A DNA stretch of 57,574 bases from Oceanobacillus halotolerans (GCF_010993955.1 NZ_WIXL01000017.1:1-57574), one strand, 5' to 3'. Shown: positions 9,901-18,914, numbered from the stretch's first letter. Program-made: numbers and translations. The notes: generated by a model not told the origin, from the sequence alone.

Positions 9901-10502
9901 GTGAAAAAGACATTAATCTAGTGGAAGTATATTATGGACTAGCCTTACAGATGTTAACGTATTTAGATGTTATCTTAACACATTCGGAAACATGGCTTGG
10001 GATGAAGGCAACCCCAGCTGGTGTGTTATATTTCCATGTCCACAACCCGTTAATTAAGGGACAACCTGGAATGACAGAAGAAGCAATTGAAGACAAAATT
10101 AGAAAAGAATATAAGATGAAAGGGTTACTCTTAGAGGATGAACAAATTGCGCAATTAATGGATACCTCTCTTGCTAGTGGATCTAGTGATATTATTCCTG
10201 CGGGGATTAAAAAAGATGGTACGTTCAATAAAAACTCTAAGGTACAGGATGAAGCGACATTTGGTCGACTGCAGCAACATATTCATCACATTATGAGCCA
10301 AGCTGGAATTGATATCACAAATGGTGGGGTGCACTTAAATCCATACCAACATAAGCAAAAAATACCATGTACGTATTGTCCGTTTCATGCCGTGTGTCAA
10401 TTTGACCCAACCCTTAATGACAATGATTACCGGAGACTGAAGGATTTGCAGGATGATGACATTTTAGAACGTGTCCAGAATGAGGGGGACAATGAATGGT
10501 AA
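6999..10502 (+). CDS. addB: ATP-dependent helicase/nuclease subunit AddB
   Basis: A 1167-residue protein, almost exactly the length of B. subtilis AddB. With AddA it forms the Firmicute double-strand-break processing enzyme that degrades DNA ends to a Chi site and loads RecA. A Walker A-like GRAGTGKS lies at residues 8-15. The C-terminal nuclease domain has RGRIDRVD...IIDYKSSEKD near residues 945-970. The four iron-sulfur ligands are present: C802 in EMYHRCSYQH and C1124, C1127, C1133 in CTYCPFHAVC, which staple the nuclease domain. A GAAAGGGG site precedes the ATG. It overlaps addA by 7 bp. Confidence 0.97.
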   Translation: MGIRFITGRAGTGKSGRSLDEIKEKIIEDPQGPPIFYIVPDQMTFQQEAALFHDEALEGSIRAQVVSFSRLAWRVLQETGGATRKFISSLGIQMILRKIIEERETDWHVFQKAIEKQGFLEQVEGMITEFKRYDVTPEVLRGQIEQINQFVHKEAEEVALHDKLKDLVYIYDRLTAHLKDHYIDSEDQLQLLADKIKEASFLENAEIYFDGFHRFTPKELLVVEALMKKAKRVTVTLTVDQPDQSELSELDLFYQTKETYQLLKTVANEHNIAIENDIVLDVEKGRFQDKPAFLHLERYFNERPAPSFEGQVPIQIAEAVHPRAEVEGVAQEIIRLIREENYRFRDMAVFIRQTDMYHDLIDTIFEDYGIPVFIDEKRPMLHHPLIELIRSVLDIAEGNWRYDAIFRVLKTGFIPATDSNFPLDNDAIDELENYVLEYGIRSRTSWTKNGDWIFQRFRGFDQAAQTDEEKRIQERINAYRKQVVQALKPFDEAIRNVTTVQERCEEVYLLLEHLGVPERLEGMRTFYDDIGQLEKGREQEQVWDAVIQLLDEMVEMVAEEAMTLSTFRSTLEAGFESLTFSHVPPSMDHVIVGTIDRSRISGVRSAFLLGVNDGVWPIKPQSEGMINEQERELLRDHGLQLAESSKRQLLDDWFYMYIAFTATKDRLWVSYPLSDEEGKAKMPSQLVKRLEDLFPVCQDHLLLQDPDELVDAERFITTPLKTRAALTAQLAREQKGYPIKPVWRHVLNWYVTHHEKYDTTYRILQSLFYQNQPVNLEKETTEQLYPKQLKASVSRFEMYHRCSYQHFANYSLGLAERKTYKLDAPDIGQLFHEALKKIMEWIQAEGREFASLTKKDTNQYAQKAITNLAPILQHQILHSSNRYQYIQRKLQEVIARATYVLSEQARHSEFSPVGLELGFGMNQQDSLPPITLSLANGYELLLRGRIDRVDKAQYEDKLMLRIIDYKSSEKDINLVEVYYGLALQMLTYLDVILTHSETWLGMKATPAGVLYFHVHNPLIKGQPGMTEEAIEDKIRKEYKMKGLLLEDEQIAQLMDTSLASGSSDIIPAGIKKDGTFNKNSKVQDEATFGRLQQHIHHIMSQAGIDITNGGVHLNPYQHKQKIPCTYCPFHAVCQFDPTLNDNDYRRLKDLQDDDILERVQNEGDNEW

Positions 10503-13500
10503 ATTGGACAGAAGAACAAGAACAGGCGATTTACACAGATGGAAGTGATATATTAGTTGCCGCAGCAGCAGGGTCAGGGAAAACAGCTGTCCTTGTGGAG
10601 CGAATTATCCAAAAGCTGTTGAATAAGGAGAAACCAGTCGATATTGACTCGTTGTTGGTTGTCACTTTCACCAATGCTGCGGCACAAGAGATGCGGAATC
10701 GGGTTGGATTGGCACTAGAACAAGCATTAGTGGATGACCCAACATCAAATCATTTAAAGAAACAATTATCACTATTGCAACGTGCATCAATCTCAACACT
10801 TCACTCGTTTTGTTTAGAAGTCGTAAAGCAATATGCCTATTTACTGGATATCGATCCTTCTTTCCGGATTGCCGATGATATGGAAGCTGATTTGTTAAAA
10901 CAAGAAGTGATGGCAGACTTATTTGAGGATTGGTATGGAACAGAAGGGGAAGAACAAGAGCAATTTTTTGCTGTGGTAGATCGTTTTTCCAATGATCGTA
11001 GTGATACCGCGGTAGAAGAGCTTGTGCTAAATTTGTATACTTTTGCCATGCAAAATCCGCGGCCAGAAAAATGGCTTACCCAATTAGCAGACGTCTATGA
11101 GATCCCAACAGATTGGAAAGAGTCTGATCTCTCTTGGTTAGAGATCGTGAAAAAAGAGGTTGTTAGTAATTTAGATGCGATGGAACAAGAAATTGAATTA
11201 GCCTATAAGTTAACACGCGAAAGTGATGGTCCTTATCATTATAGAGAGGCATTGGATCAGGATTGGGAAATGTTACAACAAGCGCGACACAACTTGCATT
11301 CCTGGGATGCGTTACAAGAAGTGATAGCTACAGGTAAATTTGCAACCCTTTCACGTAAACGTGTTGACTGTGATAAAACGAAACAAGAAAGGTTCAAGGC
11401 GTTACGAGAAAACTATAAAAAACGTTGGTCAGAGATGAAGAATGACTTGTTTAGCCGAAAATTAGAAAGCCATATAGAAGACATGCGTACCCTAGCTCCT
11501 GTGGTTCGCCAGTTAGCAGAGTTAGTAAAACAGTTTAACGACCGTTTCACAGGTGAGAAGCGAGAGCGTGGCATTGTGGATTTTTCTGATTTAGAACATT
11601 TATGTTTAACGATTTTGATGGATGATTCATCAACAGATGATAACCCACGTCCTTCCGATGTCGCTTTGCAATTTCAGCAACAGTTTACCGAAGTGCTTGT
11701 GGACGAGTATCAAGATACAAATCTTGTCCAGGAAAGCCTTTTACGTTTAATTAGTGATCAAGAAGGTCCTGGAAATATGTTTATGGTTGGGGATGTGAAA
11801 CAGAGTATCTATCGTTTTCGTCACGCGGAACCAACTTTATTTATTGACAAATACAAACGTTTTGCAGCAAGTGATCATCCAGCAACTCGAATTGATTTAG
11901 CACGGAACTTTCGTAGTCGGGAACATGTATTAATAGGTGCTAATTATATATTCAGACAAATTTTAGATGAGGATCTAGGTGAAATTAACTATGATCAAGA
12001 TGCCGAATTAATCTATGCTAATCACATGTACGATGAATTGCCACACACAGATGCAAACCCAGAACTTCTTATTATTGATCGAGAGGCTAAGGAGGAACAA
12101 GAGGAATCAGAGGGTCAAAAAGAAAGCTTTGAGGATTTGGAAAAAGCACAGATAGAAGCACGTGCTTATGCTGCCAAAATTAAACATTGGATTGGACAAG
12201 GAACCGAAGGGCCAATGCAGGTTGTGGATAAAGCAACTGGATCGCAGCGGGATATCCAATATCGTGACATTGTGATATTACTAAGATCCATGACATGGGC
12301 GCCAACGATTGTAGATGAACTGAAAAAGCAAGGTATCCCCGTATATGCGGAGTTGTCAACAGGATATTTTGAAGCAATTGAAGTGAAGATTATGCTTAGC
12401 CTGCTTAAAGTAATTGATAATCCAAGACAGGATATTCCATTAGCCTCTGTGTTACGGTCACCTATAGTTGGGTTAAATGAGGAAGAATTAGCACAGATTC
12501 GCTTAGCTGATCGCAAAAATACGTATTATGATGCCTTGAAGAAATACCAAAAAGAACACACTGGGACACTTACGAAAAAAATTGATTATTTTATCGCGTT
12601 GTTAGAGGAATTTCGCCTAGCTTCTAGACAAGGTGCTCTCTCTGAACTGATTTGGGATATTTATCGCAAAACAGGTTATTACGATTTTGTAGGTGGGATG
12701 CCTGGTGGTCGCCAACGTCAAGCAAATTTAAGAGCATTATATGACCGTGCGAGAGGATATGAAGCAACCTCATTTCGTGGTTTATTCCGGTTCTTGCGTT
12801 TTATCGAACGGATGGAAGAACAAGGCGATGATCTTGGTGCAGCACGTGCCTTAAGTGAGCAAGAAGATGTGGTTCGAATCATGACCATTCATAAAAGTAA
12901 GGGTCTAGAATTCCCTGTTGTCATCCTTGGTGCCATGGCTAAAGAATTCAATTTCCAAGATATTAAACAGCGCTATTTGTTGCATAAGGATCTTGGACTT
13001 GCTACTAAATTTATTGATCCTGTCAAACGGATAACATATGATACGTTGTATTTGGAAGCAATGAAAAAAGAGAAAGAACGCGAACTGCTATCAGAAGAAA
13101 TGCGTGTCTTATATGTTGCGTTAACAAGAGCAAAGGAAAAGCTATTGATGGTAGGAAATGTTGCCTCTATTGAAAAGAAACTAGAAAAGTGGCAGAGCAT
13201 GGTCGATCACGCTCAATGGGTTCTCCCAGCATATTTTCGAAAAAAGTCGAAAACGTATCTTGATTGGGTAGGACCAGCCTTAATTCGCCATCAACAAAGT
13301 GATGTGCTACGTCATGATGAATTGAATGATGCTGTGTTAGAAGAAATTCGTATTGATCCATCCGAATGGCAAATTACAATTGCTCATGGTAGTGAATATA
13401 CGAACCTATCGGAGGCGACCGAAAAGCCAAGTGAAACAATCGAAAAAACAATTCGAGATTGGGAGACGTTGCCAGTAGATGATGGGAGTTTAGATCAGTA

Positions 13501-14218
13501 TGTTTCTGATCGACTTGATTATGAATATCCCTATCAAGAAGCAGCTAAATCCCGTGCAAAACAAACTGTTACAGAAATTAAGCGACAACGCGAGATAAAA
13601 GATGAATATAGTGCACAGGAATTATTTAAACCATTCCGCGCTCCGATTGTGAAACGACCACAATTTATGCAAAAGGAAAAAAAGATATCAGCAGCAGAAC
13701 GTGGAACCGTCATGCATACTGTTATGCAGCATATTTCGTTTGAAAAGCCATTAAACGAACAAGAAATCCGCGAATTTCTAGAATCACTAGTTGCTCGTGA
13801 AATTTTAACAAGTAGTGAAGCAGATGTGGTGGATGCACAGGCCATTCAAGTGTTTTTTAAATCAGATTTAGCGATTGTGTTGCAACAGGCTACCACCATT
13901 CATCGTGAAGTGCCGTTTAGTCTGTCATTACCAGCAAAAGAAGTATATGCGAATTGGTCAAGTGACACAGATGAAAATGTATTAGTTCAAGGTGTCATTG
14001 ATTGCGTAGTGCCAACAGATGATGGGTGGATGATTATTGACTATAAAACAGATGCGATTGATGAGGAAGTAACAGAGGAACTGAAGCAAAAATTAGCAAA
14101 ACGGTATGAAACCCAAATGAAATTGTATCGCGAAGCCTTAGAAAAAATTTGGAAACAACCAGTAACAGCGTCGTTTCTATATTTCTTTGCCTTACAAGAT
14201 AGTATTGAACTTGATTAA
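10496..14218 (+). CDS. addA: ATP-dependent helicase/nuclease subunit AddA
   Basis: A 1240-residue UvrD-like 3'-5' helicase with a C-terminal RecB-type nuclease. Motif I is AAAGSGKTAVLVERI (about residues 22-36), motif II is VDEYQDTN near 403, GDVKQSIYRFR follows as motif III, and IHKSKGLEFPVV near 800 is motif V. The nuclease motif RGTVMHTVMQHI and the catalytic IIDYKTD near residue 1180 are intact. The start overlaps the end of addB by 7 bp, typical of translational coupling. In B. subtilis sbcD and sbcC follow addA; here they do not, and addA ends with its own terminator. Confidence 0.97.
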   Translation: MVNWTEEQEQAIYTDGSDILVAAAAGSGKTAVLVERIIQKLLNKEKPVDIDSLLVVTFTNAAAQEMRNRVGLALEQALVDDPTSNHLKKQLSLLQRASISTLHSFCLEVVKQYAYLLDIDPSFRIADDMEADLLKQEVMADLFEDWYGTEGEEQEQFFAVVDRFSNDRSDTAVEELVLNLYTFAMQNPRPEKWLTQLADVYEIPTDWKESDLSWLEIVKKEVVSNLDAMEQEIELAYKLTRESDGPYHYREALDQDWEMLQQARHNLHSWDALQEVIATGKFATLSRKRVDCDKTKQERFKALRENYKKRWSEMKNDLFSRKLESHIEDMRTLAPVVRQLAELVKQFNDRFTGEKRERGIVDFSDLEHLCLTILMDDSSTDDNPRPSDVALQFQQQFTEVLVDEYQDTNLVQESLLRLISDQEGPGNMFMVGDVKQSIYRFRHAEPTLFIDKYKRFAASDHPATRIDLARNFRSREHVLIGANYIFRQILDEDLGEINYDQDAELIYANHMYDELPHTDANPELLIIDREAKEEQEESEGQKESFEDLEKAQIEARAYAAKIKHWIGQGTEGPMQVVDKATGSQRDIQYRDIVILLRSMTWAPTIVDELKKQGIPVYAELSTGYFEAIEVKIMLSLLKVIDNPRQDIPLASVLRSPIVGLNEEELAQIRLADRKNTYYDALKKYQKEHTGTLTKKIDYFIALLEEFRLASRQGALSELIWDIYRKTGYYDFVGGMPGGRQRQANLRALYDRARGYEATSFRGLFRFLRFIERMEEQGDDLGAARALSEQEDVVRIMTIHKSKGLEFPVVILGAMAKEFNFQDIKQRYLLHKDLGLATKFIDPVKRITYDTLYLEAMKKEKERELLSEEMRVLYVALTRAKEKLLMVGNVASIEKKLEKWQSMVDHAQWVLPAYFRKKSKTYLDWVGPALIRHQQSDVLRHDELNDAVLEEIRIDPSEWQITIAHGSEYTNLSEATEKPSETIEKTIRDWETLPVDDGSLDQYVSDRLDYEYPYQEAAKSRAKQTVTEIKRQREIKDEYSAQELFKPFRAPIVKRPQFMQKEKKISAAERGTVMHTVMQHISFEKPLNEQEIREFLESLVAREILTSSEADVVDAQAIQVFFKSDLAIVLQQATTIHREVPFSLSLPAKEVYANWSSDTDENVLVQGVIDCVVPTDDGWMIIDYKTDAIDEEVTEELKQKLAKRYETQMKLYREALEKIWKQPVTASFLYFFALQDSIELD

Positions 14219-14314
14219 TAGTTGGACTGAGCTTGACTGGTGCAAAGAGACCGAGCCTCAGCATATGTTAATAAGTAGCTCACTTATGATGGAGAAAATC
14301 TAAATTAACAATCG

Positions 14315-14357
14315 AAATGGTATATCAAATCACATTAGTGATTGGTATGCCATTTTT
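14315..14357 (+). terminator. Terminator of addBA
   Basis: A long imperfect stem (AAATGGTAT.. to ..ATGCCATTTTT) around the GTGATT/AATCAC core with a 4-nt loop and T tail, about 100 bp after addA. Confidence 0.7.
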
Positions 14358-14699
14358 AGTTGATATAACAAAGCTTATTAATAAATAACCTCTCTTTTAA
14401 CAGTAAAAATAGGACTCGAATTACATATTGCTAACAGGCGTTGGTAAAGTGGAAATTAGAATATATTTGTCCTTCATACAGTGTCAAGGTCAATTGCATC
14501 GAACAATGATAGGGAATCAGCCGATAGACAGGTTGTCAAGACCGATCGTATTTTGAGAAAGTTTTGTCCGTCATCACCCATCTTTGGCCCTTTGTTGGTA
14601 AAATCTTATGCTATTCGTTATGTGATTTATCGCTTCCTCCAAGGTAAGTGAACTACTTAATATGTTAGGGATGGTCTCTTTTTGCTCTTGTGGTTTTGG

Positions 14700-14800
14700 C
14701 ACGTAGACTTAACCTCCGTGAACGACAACTGAACGTTGCCACGTGACAACCGAACCTCGCCTCACGATGACCGATTCTCATCACACAGGTAGACCAAGAC
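14700..14800 (+). repeat. 21-bp-spaced ACTGAAC-like motif array, locus 1
   Basis: ACTTAAC at 14707, ACTGAAC at 14728, ACCGAAC at 14749 and ACCGATT at 14770 recur exactly every 21 bp, with unrelated sequence between. The same motif with the same period recurs at 21.8 kb and 39.8 kb. The rest of 14358-14861 shows nothing else that I recognise. Confidence 0.65.
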
Positions 14801-14861
14801 TCGCTTTATACAAAATAATTAACTAAATGTGTCGATATCGTTACAAATTGTAATATTTATA

Positions 14862-14904
14862 AAAAGCGTTAAAACCTTGTCCTGACAGGGGTTCTAACGC
14901 TTTT
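14862..14904 (+). terminator. Terminator-like hairpin ahead of the heme-copper cluster
   Basis: AAAAGCGTTA...TAACGCTTTT with inner GG/CC pairs and a short T tail, about 140 bp before the first gene of the next operon. No gene lies just upstream, so it may terminate run-on transcription or act as a leader attenuator. Confidence 0.5.
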
Positions 14905-15043
14905 ATAATGTGTTTGTAGAAAAAAGCACTCTAAAATCTAAAGGGTGTTAGCAAAATCACACCCTGTTGTGATTGAATTCACTTCGATGAGAACGATTCC
15001 CAAATAAGATGTAAGTAAGAAATCTAAAGGGAGGTTGATTTTC

Positions 15044-15208
15044 ATGGAAATGAATAAAGTTAACCCTGAAGAGCAAGTTGGCAAAAATGAGGAACAAGAG
15101 CATTCAAACAAAGGAGCTTTTGCTTCATCCATGATTTTTGTTGGAGGATTTATTTTTCTATTGTATATAGCAATTTATTGGTTGTATATGGCTCAAGTTA
15201 ATATTTAA
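15044..15208 (+). CDS. B-type heme-copper enzyme subunit IIa (small membrane subunit)
   Basis: A 54-residue protein with a charged N-terminal half (EEQVGKNEEQEHSNKG) and one membrane helix (residues 27-50, FASSMIFVGGF...YWLYMAQV). Size, topology and position immediately before the CuA subunit fit the subunit IIa that accompanies ba3-type heme-copper enzymes. A strong AAAGGGAGG precedes ATG 15044 and the next gene starts 16 bp after its stop, so it is the first gene of the operon. The assignment rests on context and topology. Confidence 0.75.
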   Translation: MEMNKVNPEEQVGKNEEQEHSNKGAFASSMIFVGGFIFLLYIAIYWLYMAQVNI

Positions 15209-15224
15209 AAGGAGGAAGAAGATT

Positions 15225-15686
15225 ATGCATCGTCATGAGAAAATATGGTTAACGTTAAGTACTGCAATGATTGTTGGATTTTTTCTAATCGCAGGCTATC
15301 AAACATTTGCATTAGAAATGGGACCGCCAAGTCACTCAGAAACCATTGATCCGCAAAAAGTAGATGAAATAGAACCATTTGATGAGCCTGGTGTCTATGA
15401 AGTAGGCGAGAATAAATATGAAGTAGTGATGACACTTCAAATATTTTCATTCACGCCAAATGAGATCGAGATTCCAGCAGGTTCTGAGGTAACATTTACA
15501 ATGACATCAAAAGATGTAACACACGGCTTTCAAATTGCTGGCACAAATGTGAACGCAATGGTTATGCCAGGATATATTTCGAAAATTACGCAAACATTTA
15601 ATGAACCAGGTGAATATTTAGTGCTATGTAACGAATATTGTGGCGCTGGTCACCAAATGATGTCTACGACCATTACGGTTAAATAA
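15225..15686 (+). CDS. cbaB: CuA-binding subunit II of B-type heme-copper enzyme
   Basis: A 153-residue protein: one N-terminal membrane helix (about 8-30) followed by an extracytoplasmic cupredoxin domain. The binuclear CuA ligands are complete: H100 (DVTHGFQ), C135, E137 and C139 (CNEYC), H143 and M146 (GHQMM). It takes electrons from a soluble or membrane cytochrome c and passes them to subunit I. The short length and single transmembrane helix are typical of the ba3 (B) type. The ribosome binding site is GGAGGAAG, and the gene lies 14 bp upstream of subunit I. Confidence 0.92.
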   Translation: MHRHEKIWLTLSTAMIVGFFLIAGYQTFALEMGPPSHSETIDPQKVDEIEPFDEPGVYEVGENKYEVVMTLQIFSFTPNEIEIPAGSEVTFTMTSKDVTHGFQIAGTNVNAMVMPGYISKITQTFNEPGEYLVLCNEYCGAGHQMMSTTITVK

Positions 15687-15700
15687 AGGAGGGAAGTCAG

Positions 15701-17368
15701 ATGGCTTTAGCTGAAACAATTAAAACGAAAGCAAACGAAGCGATGGGTGTTAACCCTTTAGATGCTAAAATATCGAAATCATATTTTACTGTAACTTTTC
15801 TAGCATTATTAATTGGTGGTATTCTCGGTTTAGTTCAAGGACTGAACCGTGCTGGATTATTTGAATTACCATCATGGTTAAATTACTATCAAGTATTAAC
15901 AGCACATGGACTATTGCTTATTCTCGTATTTACTGCATTCTTCACCATTGGCTACTTCTATGCTGGTTTATCCCACACATTAGGTGGATTACTACCGAAA
16001 GTAAGAAAGATGGTATGGATCGGTTTTTGGATGAAGATTGTTGGGTTCGTATTTGCAGTTGTTCCAATCATTATGAATGAAGCATCTGTTATGTACACAT
16101 TTTACCCACCAATGGCAGCATCACCTTGGTTCTATATCGGATTAGTATTTATTGTATTAGGTGTATGGATGGCTGCATTCGGTGCATTTATCCAAGTTGC
16201 TAACTGGAGAAAAAATCATAAAGGGCAACATCTACCAATTCTTTCATTCTTTGCAACTGGTGTGTTTGTACTATTATTCTTCTCAAGTATTCCAGTAGCA
16301 ATCGAAGTGTTCATGATTATTCCATGGGCATTTGGCTGGATGGAAACAATCAACGTTATGCTAAGCCGTACGTTATTCTGGGCATTCGGGCATACATTAG
16401 TTAACATATGGTATATGACAGCACTCTCAGCATGGTATGTTATCATACCTAAAGTTATCGGTGGTAAACGCTTTAGTGATACATTAACTCGTGTTGTCGT
16501 TATTTTACTAGTTGTTTTAAATATCCCTGGTGGATTCCACCATCAAATCATTGACCCAGGTATCTCTGAATCAGTTAAATATATGCACGTATTCATGAGT
16601 TTAGCAGTTGGATTCCCATCATTAATGACTGCTTATGCAATGTTCTCCGTATTTGAACGTACAGGACGTGCAAAAGGAGCTAAAGGCTTATTTGGATTCT
16701 TTAAAAAATTACCATGGGGCGATGTTCGCTTCCTAGCACCATTTATCGCAATGGTTGCATTTATCCCTGCTGGGGCAGGTGGTATTGTTCAAACAACAAA
16801 CCAATTAGACCAAGTAGTGCATAACTCATTATGGATTGTTGGTCACTTCCACTTAACATTAGCAATGACAGTAGCACTAACATTCTTTGGTGTTGCATAC
16901 TGGTTAATTCCACGGTTATCAGGACGTGTACTAACTAAGAAAATGAATAAAATAGGTGTTATCACAACAATCATATGGACAATTGGTATGTCCACTATGG
17001 CGATTGCAATGCACTTAGTAGGATTATTAGGATCACCAAGAAGAACTTCTTATACAACTTATGGTGATAATGCAACAGCATTAGGATGGGATCCATATTT
17101 AATCTTCTTAGCTGTTGGAGGCACACTCTTAATTGTTGCTGTAGTTATGCAAGTATATAACATGTTCCACTTAATGTTCCGTGCACCTAAAGGTGAGGAA
17201 GAATTTCCAATTGGAGAAGAAGAAGAGAATGCAAGTAAAACACCGTTCTGGACAGAACGCTGGAGTCGTACTATTTTAATTATGCTTATTATTGTAGCAA
17301 TGGCTTACGTAATTCCAATAGTAGACTTCATCGGCGACCCAGGATCACCACCATTCAAAACATGGTAA
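15701..17368 (+). CDS. cbaA: B-type heme-copper subunit I; lacks active-site Tyr, possible CuA nitric oxide reductase
   Basis: A 555-residue, roughly 13-helix integral membrane protein. Heme and CuB ligands of the superfamily are visible: H69 (TAHGLLL, low-spin heme), H231 (FGHTLVN), H280 and H281 (GFHHQIIDPG), H382 and H384 (VGHFHLT). In oxygen-reducing ba3 enzymes the helix VI motif is GHPxVY, with Tyr cross-linked to the first CuB His. Here it is GHTLVN, so position 235 (codon AAC at 16403) is Asn and the Pro is Thr. Loss of that Tyr is a feature of nitric oxide reductases derived from oxidases, such as the CuA-type NO reductase described from Bacillus azotoformans. An oxidase with an unusual site cannot be excluded from sequence. 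Automated pipelines would probably call it b(o/a)3-type oxidase subunit 1. Confidence 0.9.
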   Translation: MALAETIKTKANEAMGVNPLDAKISKSYFTVTFLALLIGGILGLVQGLNRAGLFELPSWLNYYQVLTAHGLLLILVFTAFFTIGYFYAGLSHTLGGLLPKVRKMVWIGFWMKIVGFVFAVVPIIMNEASVMYTFYPPMAASPWFYIGLVFIVLGVWMAAFGAFIQVANWRKNHKGQHLPILSFFATGVFVLLFFSSIPVAIEVFMIIPWAFGWMETINVMLSRTLFWAFGHTLVNIWYMTALSAWYVIIPKVIGGKRFSDTLTRVVVILLVVLNIPGGFHHQIIDPGISESVKYMHVFMSLAVGFPSLMTAYAMFSVFERTGRAKGAKGLFGFFKKLPWGDVRFLAPFIAMVAFIPAGAGGIVQTTNQLDQVVHNSLWIVGHFHLTLAMTVALTFFGVAYWLIPRLSGRVLTKKMNKIGVITTIIWTIGMSTMAIAMHLVGLLGSPRRTSYTTYGDNATALGWDPYLIFLAVGGTLLIVAVVMQVYNMFHLMFRAPKGEEEFPIGEEEENASKTPFWTERWSRTILIMLIIVAMAYVIPIVDFIGDPGSPPFKTW

Positions 17369-17478
17369 ACAGTAAAAGTTGCTTGCCCATCAATAGTGGT
17401 TCGTCGTACAACAAAAAGTGGTGACATTAGTCGAACATACTAAAAACGATTGTCATTAGATGTAATTTAAAAGCAACA

Positions 17479-17512
17479 AGGGATAGCTTATCTGCTCGGG
17501 CTATCCCTTTTT
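17479..17512 (+). terminator. Terminator after subunit I
   Basis: AGGGATAGC / GCTATCCCT with a 12-nt loop and T5. It separates the subunit genes from the SCO gene, which would then need its own promoter within 17513-17680. Confidence 0.85.
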
Positions 17513-17680
17513 ATTCAAATATATGTTCAAAGAGTCACAAGTTTAACACTATTTAGGATAATAAAACGAAAATAAATATCATCATCATTTATTAGACAGT
17601 TTTTTCCTGCAATTAACGTACAACATGGCTTTTTTAAAAGATATCATGAGGAAGCTAAGATTTTGAAGGAAGTGATTGTG

Positions 17681-18313
17681 ATGATCAAAAACAGGCATAA
17701 TACGATCGCGATAATCGTTGTCATCTTATTTGGTGTTGCGTTATTTTATATTGGCACAGATGGATTTCAAGCATTTACAGCAGAAACGGCAAGAACAAAT
17801 GATTTACTCGAGGAACAACCAAAGTTTCCAGAAGTAACATTGGAAGATAGTAAAGAGCGCGTTTATCCGATTTCTGATTTTGAAGGAGATTATTTATTTA
17901 TTACGTTTATGTACACATCTTGTACAGATGTCTGTCCCGAATTAGAGATGAATATGCTACAAGTTTATAAGCAGCTTCCTGAAAAATATATTGGAGAGGA
18001 CATTAGATTCTTAAGTATTAGCTTTGATCCAGAGCGTGATGACCCCGAAACATTAACAAAATATAGAGGATACTTTGAAAGTGATGGAGAAACGTGGCGG
18101 ATGGCGCGAATCCCTGATCAAACGGAATTAGATAACTTGTTAGAAGAATTCGGCGTTATTGTTATTCCTGATGATGCTGGAAATTTCACGCATAATTCTG
18201 CATTCTATTTAGTGGATCCCGAGGGTTATTTAATTGATGTGATGGATTATAAAGAACCAGACAAAGCAGCAGAACGAGTAAAGACGATTCTTGATCAAGA
18301 AGTGGGGGGATAA
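17681..18313 (+). CDS. SCO1/SenC-type copper chaperone
   Basis: A 210-residue thioredoxin-fold protein with an N-terminal membrane anchor (residues 8-26). It has the copper-binding CxxxC motif C81-TDV-C85-P and the distal conserved His in FTHNSAFYLVD, so it can load or reduce the CuA site of subunit II on the outer face of the membrane. I set the start at ATG 17681 (AAGGA 10 nt upstream); GTG 17678 and TTG 17663 are in-frame alternatives. It follows the subunit genes on the same strand and is 3 bp from the next gene. Confidence 0.9.
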   Translation: MIKNRHNTIAIIVVILFGVALFYIGTDGFQAFTAETARTNDLLEEQPKFPEVTLEDSKERVYPISDFEGDYLFITFMYTSCTDVCPELEMNMLQVYKQLPEKYIGEDIRFLSISFDPERDDPETLTKYRGYFESDGETWRMARIPDQTELDNLLEEFGVIVIPDDAGNFTHNSAFYLVDPEGYLIDVMDYKEPDKAAERVKTILDQEVGG

Positions 18314-18316
18314 TAG

Positions 18317-18874
18317 ATGACACAGGTAATCGTAGGCCTTGTTTCTTTATTGTTTCTTATGCTTCCCCCTGTTGTAGATATATTAGAATCCATTATGATT
18401 ATTCATATGCACATGCAAATGCCTTTATTGGTCATTACGGGAGCACTAATGGCACCATTTTTCCAAAAAAAATTTCCTGCGTTCTTTGCTAAATTTAATA
18501 CAAACGGAATTCCAGGTATCTTGCTATTTATGATTATTATGTTTTATTGGACGATTCCACGGACAATGGATGATGCACTAACGATGCCATTAGTTGAGAT
18601 CTTTAAATTTATTAGTTTACCATTTTTGGCTGGTGTACCTTTACGTGACAGCTGGAATAAGCTTTCAACAGTTTGGAAAAATGTAACATTTATTATATTT
18701 TTCATTCAATTTACAGGGATGGGGATTTTATATATTGTATCACCAGTTCAATTATGTAATAACTATTTGGTCATGGAACAAGTAACCCTGGGCTGGGGGT
18801 TTATTACCATGGCAGCCGCAATACTCATTTATTTAATTCAATTACTGTTCATTAATCCATCTGATTATGAATAA
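18317..18874 (+). CDS. Polytopic membrane protein, probable assembly partner of the heme-copper enzyme
   Basis: A 185-residue protein with about five membrane helices. A Met/His-rich stretch, IIHMHMQMPLL (residues 28-38), could bind copper and recalls the HM-rich helices of CtaG-type cytochrome oxidase assembly proteins, but the protein is shorter than CtaG. It starts 3 bp after the SCO stop, so the two are co-translated and probably work together in CuA or CuB maturation. I do not recognise an exact family. The assembly role is inference from context and the Met/His motif. Confidence 0.7.
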   Translation: MTQVIVGLVSLLFLMLPPVVDILESIMIIHMHMQMPLLVITGALMAPFFQKKFPAFFAKFNTNGIPGILLFMIIMFYWTIPRTMDDALTMPLVEIFKFISLPFLAGVPLRDSWNKLSTVWKNVTFIIFFIQFTGMGILYIVSPVQLCNNYLVMEQVTLGWGFITMAAAILIYLIQLLFINPSDYE

Positions 18875-18877
18875 AGC

Positions 18878-18908
18878 GGATAGCTCCAGTTGGCGAGCTA
18901 TCCTTTTT
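18878..18908 (+). terminator. Terminator after the SCO operon
   Basis: GGATAGCTC / GAGCTATCC, 8-nt loop, T5, immediately after the membrane-protein gene. Confidence 0.85.
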
Positions 18909-18914
18909 ATTTAG

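Noticed and set aside
14862-14904. Riboswitch leader for the heme-copper operon
   Set aside because: Only one hairpin is present and no known aptamer pattern was recognised; kept as terminator-like only.
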